Shown here: positions 45,600 through 53,794 of the stretch, in pieces
Layout of the letters: each line of letters opens with the position of its first letter
Position numbering within the stretch: the stretch's first letter is position 1
Assembly: GCF_030410515.1 (NCBI RefSeq)
Contig: NZ_JAUHHD010000005.1
Coordinates: 304,535 to 368,534 of the forward strand
Origin: Arthrobacter sp. YD4
Lineage (GTDB): Bacteria; Actinomycetota; Actinomycetes; Actinomycetales; Micrococcaceae
DNA length: 64,000 nt
Direction: 5' to 3'
Notes under the pieces: generated by a model
What the model was told of the DNA's origin: nothing
What the model saw: the letters and a program-made list of their open reading frames with translations, nothing else
Databases searched by the model: none
Made by a program: the position numbers and the translations under genes

Positions 45600-47821
45600 C
45601 CCGCCATGCTAGCCAGTTGCTCCCGCACCTGGGCGGCGGACACCGCCGGGGCGTGGCAGACCATGGCGCGGCAGAGGTACACCACCGGGTCCCCCTTGGT
45701 CTCGCGGCCGTGCAGCAGCGGGACCGGGCCCGGCGCGGTGCCAGGTCCCGGCTCGGCATCCTGGACGGCGATGACCAGGCCGGGGCTGGGCGAGCGGAGC
45801 AGTTCGCGGTGCAGCGCGGAGCGGGCGGCCGACGGCGGACCGGCGACCGCGGCTTCCACGGGACCGGCGACGGCGGCCTGGGCGGCGGCGAGCAGGCCGC
45901 CGGCGGCCCGGGGCGCCTGCCGGGCCAGCGGGGGCAGGAGGGCCAGGATCTGTTCGGCGAGGCTGCGGTGCCCGGTGGAGCCGGTGAGGGCGGCGTAGCT
46001 GAGCAGCGCACCGGCGAAAGCCGCCGCGCCGCTGGGGGTGGCGTCGTCGAACGGGTCAGCCCCGGCGCCGCCACCCTGGGCGTTGCCCACCTGGGCGGAC
46101 TCCCCGGCGGCGTCGCGCAGGGTTCCGCCGGCGGCAAAGCGTTCGCAGGCGGCCAGGAGGATCCCCTCGGCCAGGGCGTACCAGCGGGTCTGTCCCGTTG
46201 CGGCGTAGAGCGCGAAGAGGCCCTCGCTGCAGAACGCGTAGTCCTCCAGCAGGCCGCCAATGCCGCGGGCCCGCCCGTCGTGAGAGACCCGGACCAGCAA
46301 CCCCGGCTCCCCATCCGTCCCCGGCGTCCAGTGCACCCGTTCCAGATACTCCGCGATCCGCTCGCCGGCGGCCAGGAGCTCTGCCCGGTTCAGTTCGGTT
46401 CCCAGTTCGGTTCCGTCCAGCACGGCGGCGGCGTCGGCCAGGGCGCCGAGGGCCAGGCCGTTCCAGCCGGCCACCACCTTCTCGTCCCGGGCCGGCTGCG
46501 GCCGCGCCGAACGTGCAGCACGCAGCGCCGGGCGCACCCGCTGCCAGAGCCGGCGGTCCTCCCCGGCGAGGCCGTCGCCGGCGGCCCCGCCGGGGTGCAG
46601 CGGAGCCCCGGACGGGCCGACATGCATGAGCCGGGCGACGGCGGCGCCGTCCTCCCGGCCCAGGACATCGGCGAGTTCCGCCGCGGTCCAGAGGTAGGTT
46701 CCGCCCTCGTGATGGACGCCGTCCACCACCGTGTCGGCGTCCAGGGAGGAGGCGAGGGCGGCCAGTCCGCCGTCGGGGCCGGTCAGGCCCAGGGCCGCCA
46801 GCATCCAGTCCGCGGTCCCGGCGGTGGCCTCGGCGGCCTCCGCGGCGGGGTACTCGGCCGAGCCGCCCAGCCGGACCCAGTGTGCGCAGGCGCGCAGCAG
46901 CAGGGCGTTGTCGTAGAGCATCTTCTCGAAGTGCGGGAGGGACCAGTCCCGGGTGACCGAATACCGGGCGAACCCGCCGTCGAGCTGGTCGTAGAGCGCG
47001 GAGCGGGCCATGGCGGCCAGGGTGCGCCCGGCGATCCCGCGGGCCGTGTCTGCTGTCGCGGACGGGACCGCGGCGTGCCTGATGAGGAACTCCAGGACGG
47101 CCGACGGCGGGAACTTCGGGGCGGCGCCGAAGCCGCCCCCGGCGTCCTCGGCCGCCGCCAGCGCGCGGACGGCGTCGGCGAGCACCTCCGGGTCCGGGGT
47201 GCCCGGCCCGGCATCTGCCGCGTCGCTGCCCGTGCCGGGGGGCTGCAGGCGCACGGCGGAGCGGGCGTGCAGGTCCGCCAGCCCGCGGGCCAGTGCCGCG
47301 GCGTTGGCTTCCACGGCTTCCCGGCGCTCCGCCCAGGCCTCGTGGACCGCTTCCAGCACCTGCCGGAAGGAGGGCCGGCCCGGCATGGGCCGGGGCGGGA
47401 AGTAGGTTCCGGCGTGGAAGGCCCGGCCGTCGGGGAGCAGGAACACGGACATCGGCCAGCCGCCCTCGCCGGTGAGCGCCTGGGTGGCGGCCATGTAGGC
47501 GGCGTCGACGTCGGGGCGTTCCTCCCGGTCCACCTTGACGGAGACGAAGTGCTCGTTCAGGTACCGGGCGGTCTCCGGGTCCTCGAAGGACTCACCGGCC
47601 ATGACGTGGCACCAGTGGCAGGCCGCGTAGCCGATGGAGAGGAAGACCGGCACGTCCCGGTCCGCGGCGGCGGCGAAGGCCGCGTCGCCGAAGGGTTGCC
47701 AGTGCATCGGGTTGCCGGCGTGCTGGCGCAGGTAGGCGGAGGGCTCGCCGGCCAGGGCGTTGCCCGTCACCGGTGGCTCCCCCGCCGAGGGGGTGTCAGC
47801 GGCTTCCGGGTCCCGCGTCAC
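45596..47821 (-). CDS. DUF255 thioredoxin-domain protein (YyaL/SSP411 family)
   Basis: 741 residues. The N-terminal thioredoxin-like DUF255 domain (about 20-190) has NALAGEPSAYLRQHAGNP and a CHWC motif at residues 68-71. The rest is an (alpha/alpha)6 barrel, as in N-acylglucosamine 2-epimerase-like enzymes (YDQLDGGFARYSVTRDW, HFEKMLYDNALLL). Function is undetermined. GTG start at 47821, overlapping the upstream small gene by 26 nt. It is two genes below mca, as in Rv1082-Rv1084. Confidence 0.93.
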   Translation of the reverse strand: MTRDPEAADTPSAGEPPVTGNALAGEPSAYLRQHAGNPMHWQPFGDAAFAAAADRDVPVFLSIGYAACHWCHVMAGESFEDPETARYLNEHFVSVKVDREERPDVDAAYMAATQALTGEGGWPMSVFLLPDGRAFHAGTYFPPRPMPGRPSFRQVLEAVHEAWAERREAVEANAAALARGLADLHARSAVRLQPPGTGSDAADAGPGTPDPEVLADAVRALAAAEDAGGGFGAAPKFPPSAVLEFLIRHAAVPSATADTARGIAGRTLAAMARSALYDQLDGGFARYSVTRDWSLPHFEKMLYDNALLLRACAHWVRLGGSAEYPAAEAAEATAGTADWMLAALGLTGPDGGLAALASSLDADTVVDGVHHEGGTYLWTAAELADVLGREDGAAVARLMHVGPSGAPLHPGGAAGDGLAGEDRRLWQRVRPALRAARSARPQPARDEKVVAGWNGLALGALADAAAVLDGTELGTELNRAELLAAGERIAEYLERVHWTPGTDGEPGLLVRVSHDGRARGIGGLLEDYAFCSEGLFALYAATGQTRWYALAEGILLAACERFAAGGTLRDAAGESAQVGNAQGGGAGADPFDDATPSGAAAFAGALLSYAALTGSTGHRSLAEQILALLPPLARQAPRAAGGLLAAAQAAVAGPVEAAVAGPPSAARSALHRELLRSPSPGLVIAVQDAEPGPGTAPGPVPLLHGRETKGDPVVYLCRAMVCHAPAVSAAQVREQLASMAG

Positions 47822-48152
47822 CGTTGGCCTCCGGGCGGGCCGGTCCGGATCCGTCCCTGCCGCCGTTGAGGGTTCCGCCGTCGAGGGTCCCGGCGCCGGG
47901 AGTAACGTCGGCTCCCTTGTCAGCTCCGCCCTCGGCCGCGGCGCGTTCTTCCTCCACCTGGGCCCGGTAGCGGACCCGCCGGATCCGGCGCACCATGTCC
48001 ACGATCAGCAGGGCGCTGAGGATGACGATGAAGGCGGTGAGCACGAATCCCAGCAGGCCCGGGCTGACCTGGTCCTGGTCGAGCCCGGGGCGCAGTGACG
48101 GCGTCGGGGAAGGCGCCGGGGCGGTGGCCAGGGCAATGAACAAGGAGTGCAC
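47796..48152 (-). CDS. Small membrane protein next to mca
   Basis: 118 residues. A single membrane helix (about 33-53, LLGFVLTAFIVILSALLIVDMV) is followed by RRIRRVRYRAQVEEE and a Gly/Asp-rich tail. It corresponds by position and layout to mycobacterial Rv1083. GTG start at 48152 with AGAAGG upstream. Function is unknown; cotranscription with mca (78 nt away) and the DUF255 gene (overlap) suggests an accessory part. Confidence 0.82.
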   Translation of the reverse strand: MHSLFIALATAPAPSPTPSLRPGLDQDQVSPGLLGFVLTAFIVILSALLIVDMVRRIRRVRYRAQVEEERAAAEGGADKGADVTPGAGTLDGGTLNGGRDGSGPARPEANGDAGPGSR

Positions 48153-48230
48153 GGGTAAACCTTCTGTGAGGAACTGGGGGTCAGGGCTCCGACGCCGCTT
48201 TTCTACGCGGCATAGAAGTCTCTGCTGGGT

Positions 48231-49136
48231 CTATCTTAGCCCGGCGAAGAAGTCCGTTTCCGGCAGTTCTGCGGGGACGCGGGAGGTGATCAGCGAGTAG
48301 TCCTCCCACGGCCAGGTCTGCCGCTGCATCGCCGGGGAGACGGCGAAGAAGAAGCCTTCCGGGTCGATCTGCGTCCGGTGCGCGCGCAGGGCGTTGTCCC
48401 GGGCTTCGAAGTAGTCCCCGCACTGGATCTGGGTGGTGGTTTCGTGGGTGGGCGCCGGCGGGGTGTGGCCCTCGGCGTCGGCCTCAAGCCAGGCGGCGAT
48501 CCGCTCGGCGTACGGCGACTGCAGGCCGGCCTCCTCGAGGGCGTAGTGCAGGGCCTTGAACCGTTCCGGGCTGAAGGCACGATCGTAGTAGAGCTTGCTG
48601 GGGGTCCAGGCCTCCCCGGTGCCCGGGTAGCGGTCCGGGCTGCCGGCGGCCTCGAAGGCCTCGACGGCGACGCGGTGGGCCATGATGTGGTCCGGGTGCG
48701 GGTAGCCGCCGTTCTCGTCGTAGCTGAGGATCACGTGCGGCTTGAAGGACCGGACCAGGCGGACCAACGGCGCGGCGGCGCGCTCCAGCGGCAGCGTCGC
48801 GAAGGATCCGGCCGGCAGCGGCGGCAGCGGGTCGCCCTCGGGCAGGCCGGAGTCCACGAAGCCCAGCCAGCGCTGCCGGATGCCCAGCACCTTGGCCGCG
48901 TTAGCCATCTCCAGCCGGCGGGCGCCGGCCATGTCCCGCTTGGGGTGCGGCGCGGACTCCATCTGCGGGTTCTGGATGTCGCCGCGGGAGCCATCGGTGC
49001 AAGTGGCCACCAGGACGTCGACGCCGGCCGCGGCGTACATGGCCATGGTCGCCGCGCCCTTGCTGGATTCGTCGTCGGGGTGGGCGTGGACGGCGAGGAG
49101 CCGAAGCGGGGCGGACGGGCTGGGGGACGCTGTCAT
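48231..49136 (-). CDS. mca: Mycothiol S-conjugate amidase
   Basis: 301 residues from ATG 49136. LmbE/PIG-L-fold zinc hydrolase: AHPDDE at residues 18-23, GDIQNP, SYDENGGYPHPDHIMAH near 150-166 (second zinc ligand set). Mca cleaves mycothiol-toxin conjugates, releasing a mercapturic acid for export. The length and the C-terminal WPWEDYSLI favour Mca over MshB. This is direct evidence that the organism makes mycothiol, an actinobacterial trait. It is divergent from DUF4307. Confidence 0.94.
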   Translation of the reverse strand: MTASPSPSAPLRLLAVHAHPDDESSKGAATMAMYAAAGVDVLVATCTDGSRGDIQNPQMESAPHPKRDMAGARRLEMANAAKVLGIRQRWLGFVDSGLPEGDPLPPLPAGSFATLPLERAAAPLVRLVRSFKPHVILSYDENGGYPHPDHIMAHRVAVEAFEAAGSPDRYPGTGEAWTPSKLYYDRAFSPERFKALHYALEEAGLQSPYAERIAAWLEADAEGHTPPAPTHETTTQIQCGDYFEARDNALRAHRTQIDPEGFFFAVSPAMQRQTWPWEDYSLITSRVPAELPETDFFAGLR

Positions 49137-49216
49137 CGTCGGACGGCTCCTCTTTCTTCTCTGGGTGGTTCGAGCCGGGTGATTTCGGGCTGACCGATCC
49201 ACACTAAACTGGACTG

Positions 49217-49720
49217 GTGACTTCCGAGGAGCAGCCTGCAGCACCCGCGCCGGCACCCACCAGCCTAGCCAATCGCTACGGCGGTCAAAAGCGCGCCATG
49301 GGCGGCAGCTTCGGCAGGGCCCGAAGCACCGGCGGGACCACCGACGGACGCAAGCGCAGGCGCAACCTCCTGATCGCGGCCCTGGCCGTCGCGGTGGCCT
49401 TCCTCGCCTGGGTGGCAACCTCCGCAGCCACCGGGTCCGTCAGCTTCAAGGACATCGGCTACAGCACCCCGGACGCCACCCTCGCCCAGCTGGACTTCCA
49501 GGTCACGAAGAACCCGGACAGCACCGCCGCATGCGCCGTGAAGGCCCTTGATTCGAAGTTCGCGGTGGTCGGCTGGAAGGTCGTCACCATCGGCCCGAAC
49601 GACGCCTCGGCCGGGACCGACGGCGGCCACACCACCGCCCAGCGGGTGACGCTGCGGACCGAATCTCAGGCGGTCTCCGCCGTCGTCGACAACTGCTGGC
49701 TGCCCTCCGCCAACAAGTAA
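49217..49720 (+). CDS. DUF4307 domain membrane protein
   Basis: 167 residues. A cytoplasmic start with NRYGG, one membrane helix (about 53-73), and a small extracytoplasmic DUF4307 domain with two Cys (ACAVKAL and NCWLP) that may form a disulfide. GTG start at 49217. It lies between mca and greA, as in mycobacteria (Rv1081c). Function is unknown. Confidence 0.87.
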   Translation: MTSEEQPAAPAPAPTSLANRYGGQKRAMGGSFGRARSTGGTTDGRKRRRNLLIAALAVAVAFLAWVATSAATGSVSFKDIGYSTPDATLAQLDFQVTKNPDSTAACAVKALDSKFAVVGWKVVTIGPNDASAGTDGGHTTAQRVTLRTESQAVSAVVDNCWLPSANK

Positions 49721-49781
49721 CGACCGCCCCAAGCGTGTGACGCAACGCGTAACACGGTGTGACCTGCGCCGCTCAGGTTCT

Positions 49782-49809
49782 TTGGTTTATCCACAGCATT
49801 GACTACAAT
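49782..49809 (+). promoter_or_regulatory. Candidate greA promoter
   Basis: TTGGTT (49782-49787), a 16-nt spacer, and TACAAT (49804-49809). A start near 49816 would give a leader of about 130 nt ahead of the greA GTG. Confidence 0.5.
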
Positions 49810-49823
49810 GGATCAAAACCTTA

Positions 49824-49880
49824 ACCCCGCTGAGCTGGTTGCTGAGTTCCATAAGTGGCCACCGTGGCGGGGTCTTTGCT
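49824..49880 (+). terminator. Terminator-like hairpin in the greA leader (possible attenuator)
   Basis: ACCCCGC (49824-49830) pairs with GCGGGGT (49867-49873), with an inner stem TGGTTGC/GTGGCCA using G-U pairs. A T-rich run (CTTTGCTTGTTT) follows. The hairpin is between the promoter and the greA start, so it could end transcription early and release a short leader RNA. Confidence 0.5.
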
Positions 49881-49945
49881 TGTTTGACCAGTTCGTTTGA
49901 CCCGTTTTGTTTGACCAGCTTGTTTATCCACCAAAGGAGAAGTCC

Positions 49946-50440
49946 GTGTCGACCACCAACAGCGCAACTGCAGCTTGGCTTACCCAGGAAGCTTTTGACC
50001 GCCTGAAGGCAGAGCTGGACCACCTCTCCGGCGCCGGCCGGGCGGAAATCGTTCAGAAGATCGAAGCCGCCCGCCAGGAGGGCGACCTCAAGGAGAACGG
50101 TGGATACCACGCCGCCAAGGAGGAACAGGGCAAGATCGAGGCCCGCATCCGCCAGCTGACCGTCCTGCTCCGCGACGCCCACGTGGGCGAGGCTCCCGCC
50201 GACGACGGAATCGTCGAACCGGGCATGATCGTCGTCGCGAAGATCGCCGGCGACGAGGAAACCTTCCTGCTGGGCTCCCGCGAGATCGCCGGCGACTCGG
50301 ACCTGGATGTCTTCAGCGAGAAGTCCCCGCTGGGCTCGGCCATCGTCGGCCACAAGGAGGGCGACAAGCTCAGCTACACCGCCCCGAACGGCAAGGACAT
50401 CACCGTGGAGATCCTCTCCGCGAAGCCGTACGTCGGCTAG
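49946..50440 (+). CDS. greA: Transcription elongation factor GreA
   Basis: 164 residues. It rescues backtracked RNA polymerase by stimulating transcript cleavage. The N-terminal coiled coil carries the family pattern EGDLKENGGYHAAKEEQGKIEARIRQL (about residues 42-68), with the acidic tip; the C-terminal FKBP-like domain ends in GKDITVEILSAKPY. GTG 49946 follows AAAGGAGAAG. A 225-nt upstream gap holds a promoter, a hairpin and GTTTGACC repeats. Confidence 0.96.
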   Translation: MSTTNSATAAWLTQEAFDRLKAELDHLSGAGRAEIVQKIEAARQEGDLKENGGYHAAKEEQGKIEARIRQLTVLLRDAHVGEAPADDGIVEPGMIVVAKIAGDEETFLLGSREIAGDSDLDVFSEKSPLGSAIVGHKEGDKLSYTAPNGKDITVEILSAKPYVG

Positions 50441-50451
50441 CCACCAACGGA

Positions 50452-50490
50452 CGACGCCGGCCCTCCCCTCCCGGGGACGGGCCGGCGTCG
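50452..50490 (+). terminator. greA terminator
   Basis: A 12-bp GC-rich stem (50452-50463 with 50479-50490), 12 nt after the greA stop, followed by GCGTTTAACG. It is also suitable for the convergent rhomboid gene. Confidence 0.75.
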
Positions 50491-50531
50491 GCGTTTAACG
50501 CGCCGGCGATTAAGGCGACGGTATTCAGGAT

Positions 50532-51137
50532 TCAGGGTTTCGACGTGGCGCGCCGGCGCAGCAGCAGCGCCGCCACCACCCCGCCGGCGGCACCGCCCAG
50601 GTGCGCCTGCCAGGAAACATAGCCGGCCACCGTGGGGAGCACCCCGAAGAGGATGCCGCCGTAGGCCAGGAACAGCACCACGGAGAGCAGGATCTGCCCC
50701 CAGTGCCGGTTCAGGAAGCCGCGCACCAGCAGGAAGGCGAACAGCCCGAACACCAGCCCGGACGCGCCCACCGTGATGTTGTAGCCGCCGATCAGCCACA
50801 CCGTCAGCCCGGAGCCGAACCAACTCGCAGCCAGTGCGGTGAGGAAGACCCGCAGCCCGGAGAGGAACACCAGGAAGCCGAAGATGATCAGCGGCAGGGT
50901 GTTGGAGAACAGGTGGGCCAGGCTGGCGTGCAGCAGCGGGAAGGTGAGGATGTCCACCAGGCCCTCGGGCGTGCGCGGCCGGAGCCCGAACACCCGGTTC
51001 AGGGAATGCAGCATGAGGGTGTTGACGAACTCCACCGCGTAGAGGAACGCCACGAAGGACCCCACCACCGCCAGTCCCTGCCGGGCGCGGGCCGCGGTGG
51101 TGCCCCGGCGCTGCTCCCCCTCGGGCGCTTCCAGCAC
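50532..51137 (-). CDS. Rhomboid family intramembrane serine protease
   Basis: 201 residues with six membrane helices. The catalytic dyad is intact: Ser126 in GASGLVFG and His179 in WQAHLGGAAGG; HLFSNTLP at about 75-82 marks the family. It cleaves within membrane segments of substrate proteins, which are unknown here. GTG start at 51137. It starts 9 nt after ilvA and is probably cotranscribed. Confidence 0.93.
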   Translation of the reverse strand: MLEAPEGEQRRGTTAARARQGLAVVGSFVAFLYAVEFVNTLMLHSLNRVFGLRPRTPEGLVDILTFPLLHASLAHLFSNTLPLIIFGFLVFLSGLRVFLTALAASWFGSGLTVWLIGGYNITVGASGLVFGLFAFLLVRGFLNRHWGQILLSVVLFLAYGGILFGVLPTVAGYVSWQAHLGGAAGGVVAALLLRRRATSKP

Positions 51138-51146
51138 GGCGGCTGC

Positions 51147-52385
51147 CTAGTGCACCACGATCGGCTGGAACCCCTCGGCCCGGAGCGCGGCCAGGACCTG
51201 CTCGCCGTGCTCGTGGCCCTTGGTTTCCAGGTTGACCGTGATGGAGACGTCGCCCATGCTGATCGATCCGCCCACCCGGGTGTGGTCCAGGCCGGTGACG
51301 TTCGCGTCATTCTCGGCGATGATCCGGGCGATGGTGGCCAGCGAACCGGGCCGGTCGTCCAGCATCATCCGCACGGTCATGTACCGGCCGGCGGCGGAGA
51401 GGCCGCGCTGGATGACCTTGAGCATGAGCATAGGGTCGATGTTGCCGCCTGAGAGCACGACGGCGGTGGTGCCGGGGTTCTCGATCTTCCCTTCCATCAG
51501 CGCGGCGACGCCCACGGCGCCGGCCGGTTCGACGACCATCTTGGCCCGTTCCAGTAGGAAGATCAGGGCCCGGGCGAGGGCGTCCTCGCTGACGGTGACG
51601 ACGTCGTCCACCAGTTCCCGGATGATGCTGAAGGGCAGCTGGCCGGGGCGGCCGACGGCGATGCCGTCCGCCATGGTGGAGACCCGTTTCAGCGGCACCA
51701 GGGCGTCCGCGGCGAGGGAGGGCGGGTAGGCGGCGGCGTTCTCGGCCTGCACGCCGATGATGCGGATGGTTCGGCCCAGTTCCTTGGCGCGGGCCTTGAC
51801 GGCGACGGCCACGCCGGCGAGCAGGCCGCCGCCGCCGACGCCCATCAGGATGGTGTCCACGTGCGGGATCTGTTCGAGGATCTCCAGCCCCACGGTGCCC
51901 TGCCCGGCCACGACGTCGACGTCGTCGAACGGGTGCACGAACACGGCGCCCGATTCGTCCGCGTAGCGCTTGGCCTCGGCGAGTGCCTCGTCGACGTTGT
52001 GGCCGTGGAGCACCACCTCCGCGCCGTGGCTGCGGGTGGCGGCGAGCTTGGGCAGCGCGACGCCCAGCGGCATGTAGATCCGGGCCTTGATGCCGAGGGC
52101 CTTCGCGGCGACGGCCACGCCCTGGGCGTGGTTGCCGGCTGAGGCCGCCACGACGCCCCGCTGCTTCTCGGCCGCGGAGAGCTTGGCCATCCGGACGTAG
52201 GCGCCGCGGACCTTGAACGAACCCGCACGCTGCAGGTTTTCGCACTTGAAGTAGACCTCGCCGCCCACCAGGCCGCCGAGGGCCCGGGAGGACTCCACCG
52301 GGGTCCGGGTAATAATCCCGTCGAGCAGCTTCTGCGCCTCCAGGACATCGTCCAATGTGACGGGAAGGGTCTCGAGGGTATTCAC
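51147..52385 (-). CDS. ilvA: Threonine ammonia-lyase (medium form, one ACT domain)
   Basis: 412-residue PLP enzyme that deaminates L-threonine to 2-oxobutanoate. The PLP Lys is in GSFKVRGAY near residue 58; the phosphate-binding loop is GVGGGGLLAG near 185. The C-terminus (about 330-412) is a single ACT-like domain, as in the medium-length TIGR01127 group, rather than the two-domain biosynthetic form. It may serve catabolism or isoleucine synthesis. GTG start at 52385 follows AAAGGAGA. Confidence 0.93.
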   Translation of the reverse strand: MNTLETLPVTLDDVLEAQKLLDGIITRTPVESSRALGGLVGGEVYFKCENLQRAGSFKVRGAYVRMAKLSAAEKQRGVVAASAGNHAQGVAVAAKALGIKARIYMPLGVALPKLAATRSHGAEVVLHGHNVDEALAEAKRYADESGAVFVHPFDDVDVVAGQGTVGLEILEQIPHVDTILMGVGGGGLLAGVAVAVKARAKELGRTIRIIGVQAENAAAYPPSLAADALVPLKRVSTMADGIAVGRPGQLPFSIIRELVDDVVTVSEDALARALIFLLERAKMVVEPAGAVGVAALMEGKIENPGTTAVVLSGGNIDPMLMLKVIQRGLSAAGRYMTVRMMLDDRPGSLATIARIIAENDANVTGLDHTRVGGSISMGDVSITVNLETKGHEHGEQVLAALRAEGFQPIVVH

Positions 52386-52433
52386 GAACTAGTCTCCTTT
52401 TAGGGTTCCTGCGTCGGCGCGAGGGTGGCTTTC

Positions 52434-53756
52434 CTACCCGTCGCCCGGGGTGTTGCCGGCGCCGGCCGGGGCGGAAACGCCCGGTTGGTTGGCGGCTGCC
52501 AGCTCTCCATCATGTTCCCACGTTCTGGCCGCGATGTACCGAACGGCCGAGTTTGCTACGGCGAGGATCGGGACGGAGAACAGCGCGCCGGGGATGCCGG
52601 CCAGGTAGGAACCGGCGGCGACGGAGAGGATGACGGCCACGGGGTGCAGGGAGACGGCCTTGCCCATCACCAGCGGCTGCAGGATGTGGCCTTCGAGCTG
52701 CTGGACCAGCAGCACGATGCCGATCATGATCAGCGCGTTGACCAGGCCGTTGGCCACCAGGGCCAGCAGCACGGCGATGGCACCGGTGACCAGCGCGCCG
52801 ACGACTGGGATGAAGGAGCCGATGAAGACCAGGACGCCCAGCGGCAGGGCCAGCGGCACGCCGATGATCGCGGCGCCGACGCCGATGCCGAGGGCATCGA
52901 CGAAGGCGACGAACATCTGGATCCGGGTGTAGCTGACCATGGAGCCCCAGCCGCGCCGCCCGGCCCCGTTGACCGCCGGGCGGGCCTTCCGCGGCATCAG
53001 CCGGACCAGGAACCGCCAGATCCGCTCGCCTTCGAGCAGGAAGAAGATGGTGACGAAGAGGGCGATCAGCATCCCCGCGGCGAAGTGGCCGGCGGTGCTT
53101 CCGAAGGTCAGGGCGCCGCTGACGATGCTGCTGCTGTTTTTCTGCAGCGCGGCGGTGGCTTCCTCGATGTAGGTGTCGATCTGGGCGGCGGTCAGGTGCA
53201 GCGGGCCCTCGGAGAGCCAGGTCTGGACCTGCTGGACGCCGGTGAGCGCCTGGCCCCAGAGTTCGCCGAAGCCGGAGGTCAGCTGGCGGCCGACCAGGGC
53301 CAGGGCGCCGGCGATCACGCCGATGAAGCCAAGGAGGGTGATGGCGACGGCGAGGCCGTTGGGCACCTTGCGCCGCCGGAGCCACCGGGTGACCGGGCTG
53401 AGCAGGCCGGCGAGCAGGGCGGCGACCATGATCGGGATGATGAGGAAGCTGATCTTGCTCAGCAGCCAGATCATCGCGCCGGAGACCAGCAGGATCAGGC
53501 CGACCCGCCAGGCCCAGGACGCGGCGATCCGGATGCCGTAGGGGATGTCCTCGTCCAGTTCGCGGTCGGTGCGCACGCGGGGCCCGGTTCCGGACGGGGC
53601 GGTCCCCTCCCCCGGGGTTCCCGTCGTGACCGGCACTCCCGCCGGCGCGGCGGACAGTGCGGGATCTGCGTAGCCCGGGACGGTGATTCCGGGCCGGTCG
53701 TCGGGACCGGTGGTGTCGGTCGGGAGGGTGGGGCGGGCGTCATCAGCTGGCGTCAT
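52434..53756 (-). CDS. AI-2E family transporter
   Basis: 440 residues with about eight membrane helices in the paired AI-2E layout. The family core (FIPVVGALVTGAIAVLLAL and LEGHILQPLVMGKAVSLHPVAV) is near residues 315-390. An N-terminal ~65-residue and a C-terminal ~20-residue tail are low-complexity. The substrate is unknown; most members are not proven AI-2 exporters. Confidence 0.92.
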   Translation of the reverse strand: MTPADDARPTLPTDTTGPDDRPGITVPGYADPALSAAPAGVPVTTGTPGEGTAPSGTGPRVRTDRELDEDIPYGIRIAASWAWRVGLILLVSGAMIWLLSKISFLIIPIMVAALLAGLLSPVTRWLRRRKVPNGLAVAITLLGFIGVIAGALALVGRQLTSGFGELWGQALTGVQQVQTWLSEGPLHLTAAQIDTYIEEATAALQKNSSSIVSGALTFGSTAGHFAAGMLIALFVTIFFLLEGERIWRFLVRLMPRKARPAVNGAGRRGWGSMVSYTRIQMFVAFVDALGIGVGAAIIGVPLALPLGVLVFIGSFIPVVGALVTGAIAVLLALVANGLVNALIMIGIVLLVQQLEGHILQPLVMGKAVSLHPVAVILSVAAGSYLAGIPGALFSVPILAVANSAVRYIAARTWEHDGELAAANQPGVSAPAGAGNTPGDG

Positions 53757-53794
53757 TACCCCATAATTCCCTAGCTTGCCTAGGAAAGGAAACG

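Noticed and set aside
52434..53756. AI-2E transporter as evidence for quorum sensing
   Set aside because: No luxS or other AI-2 gene is in the window and most family members have other or unknown substrates.
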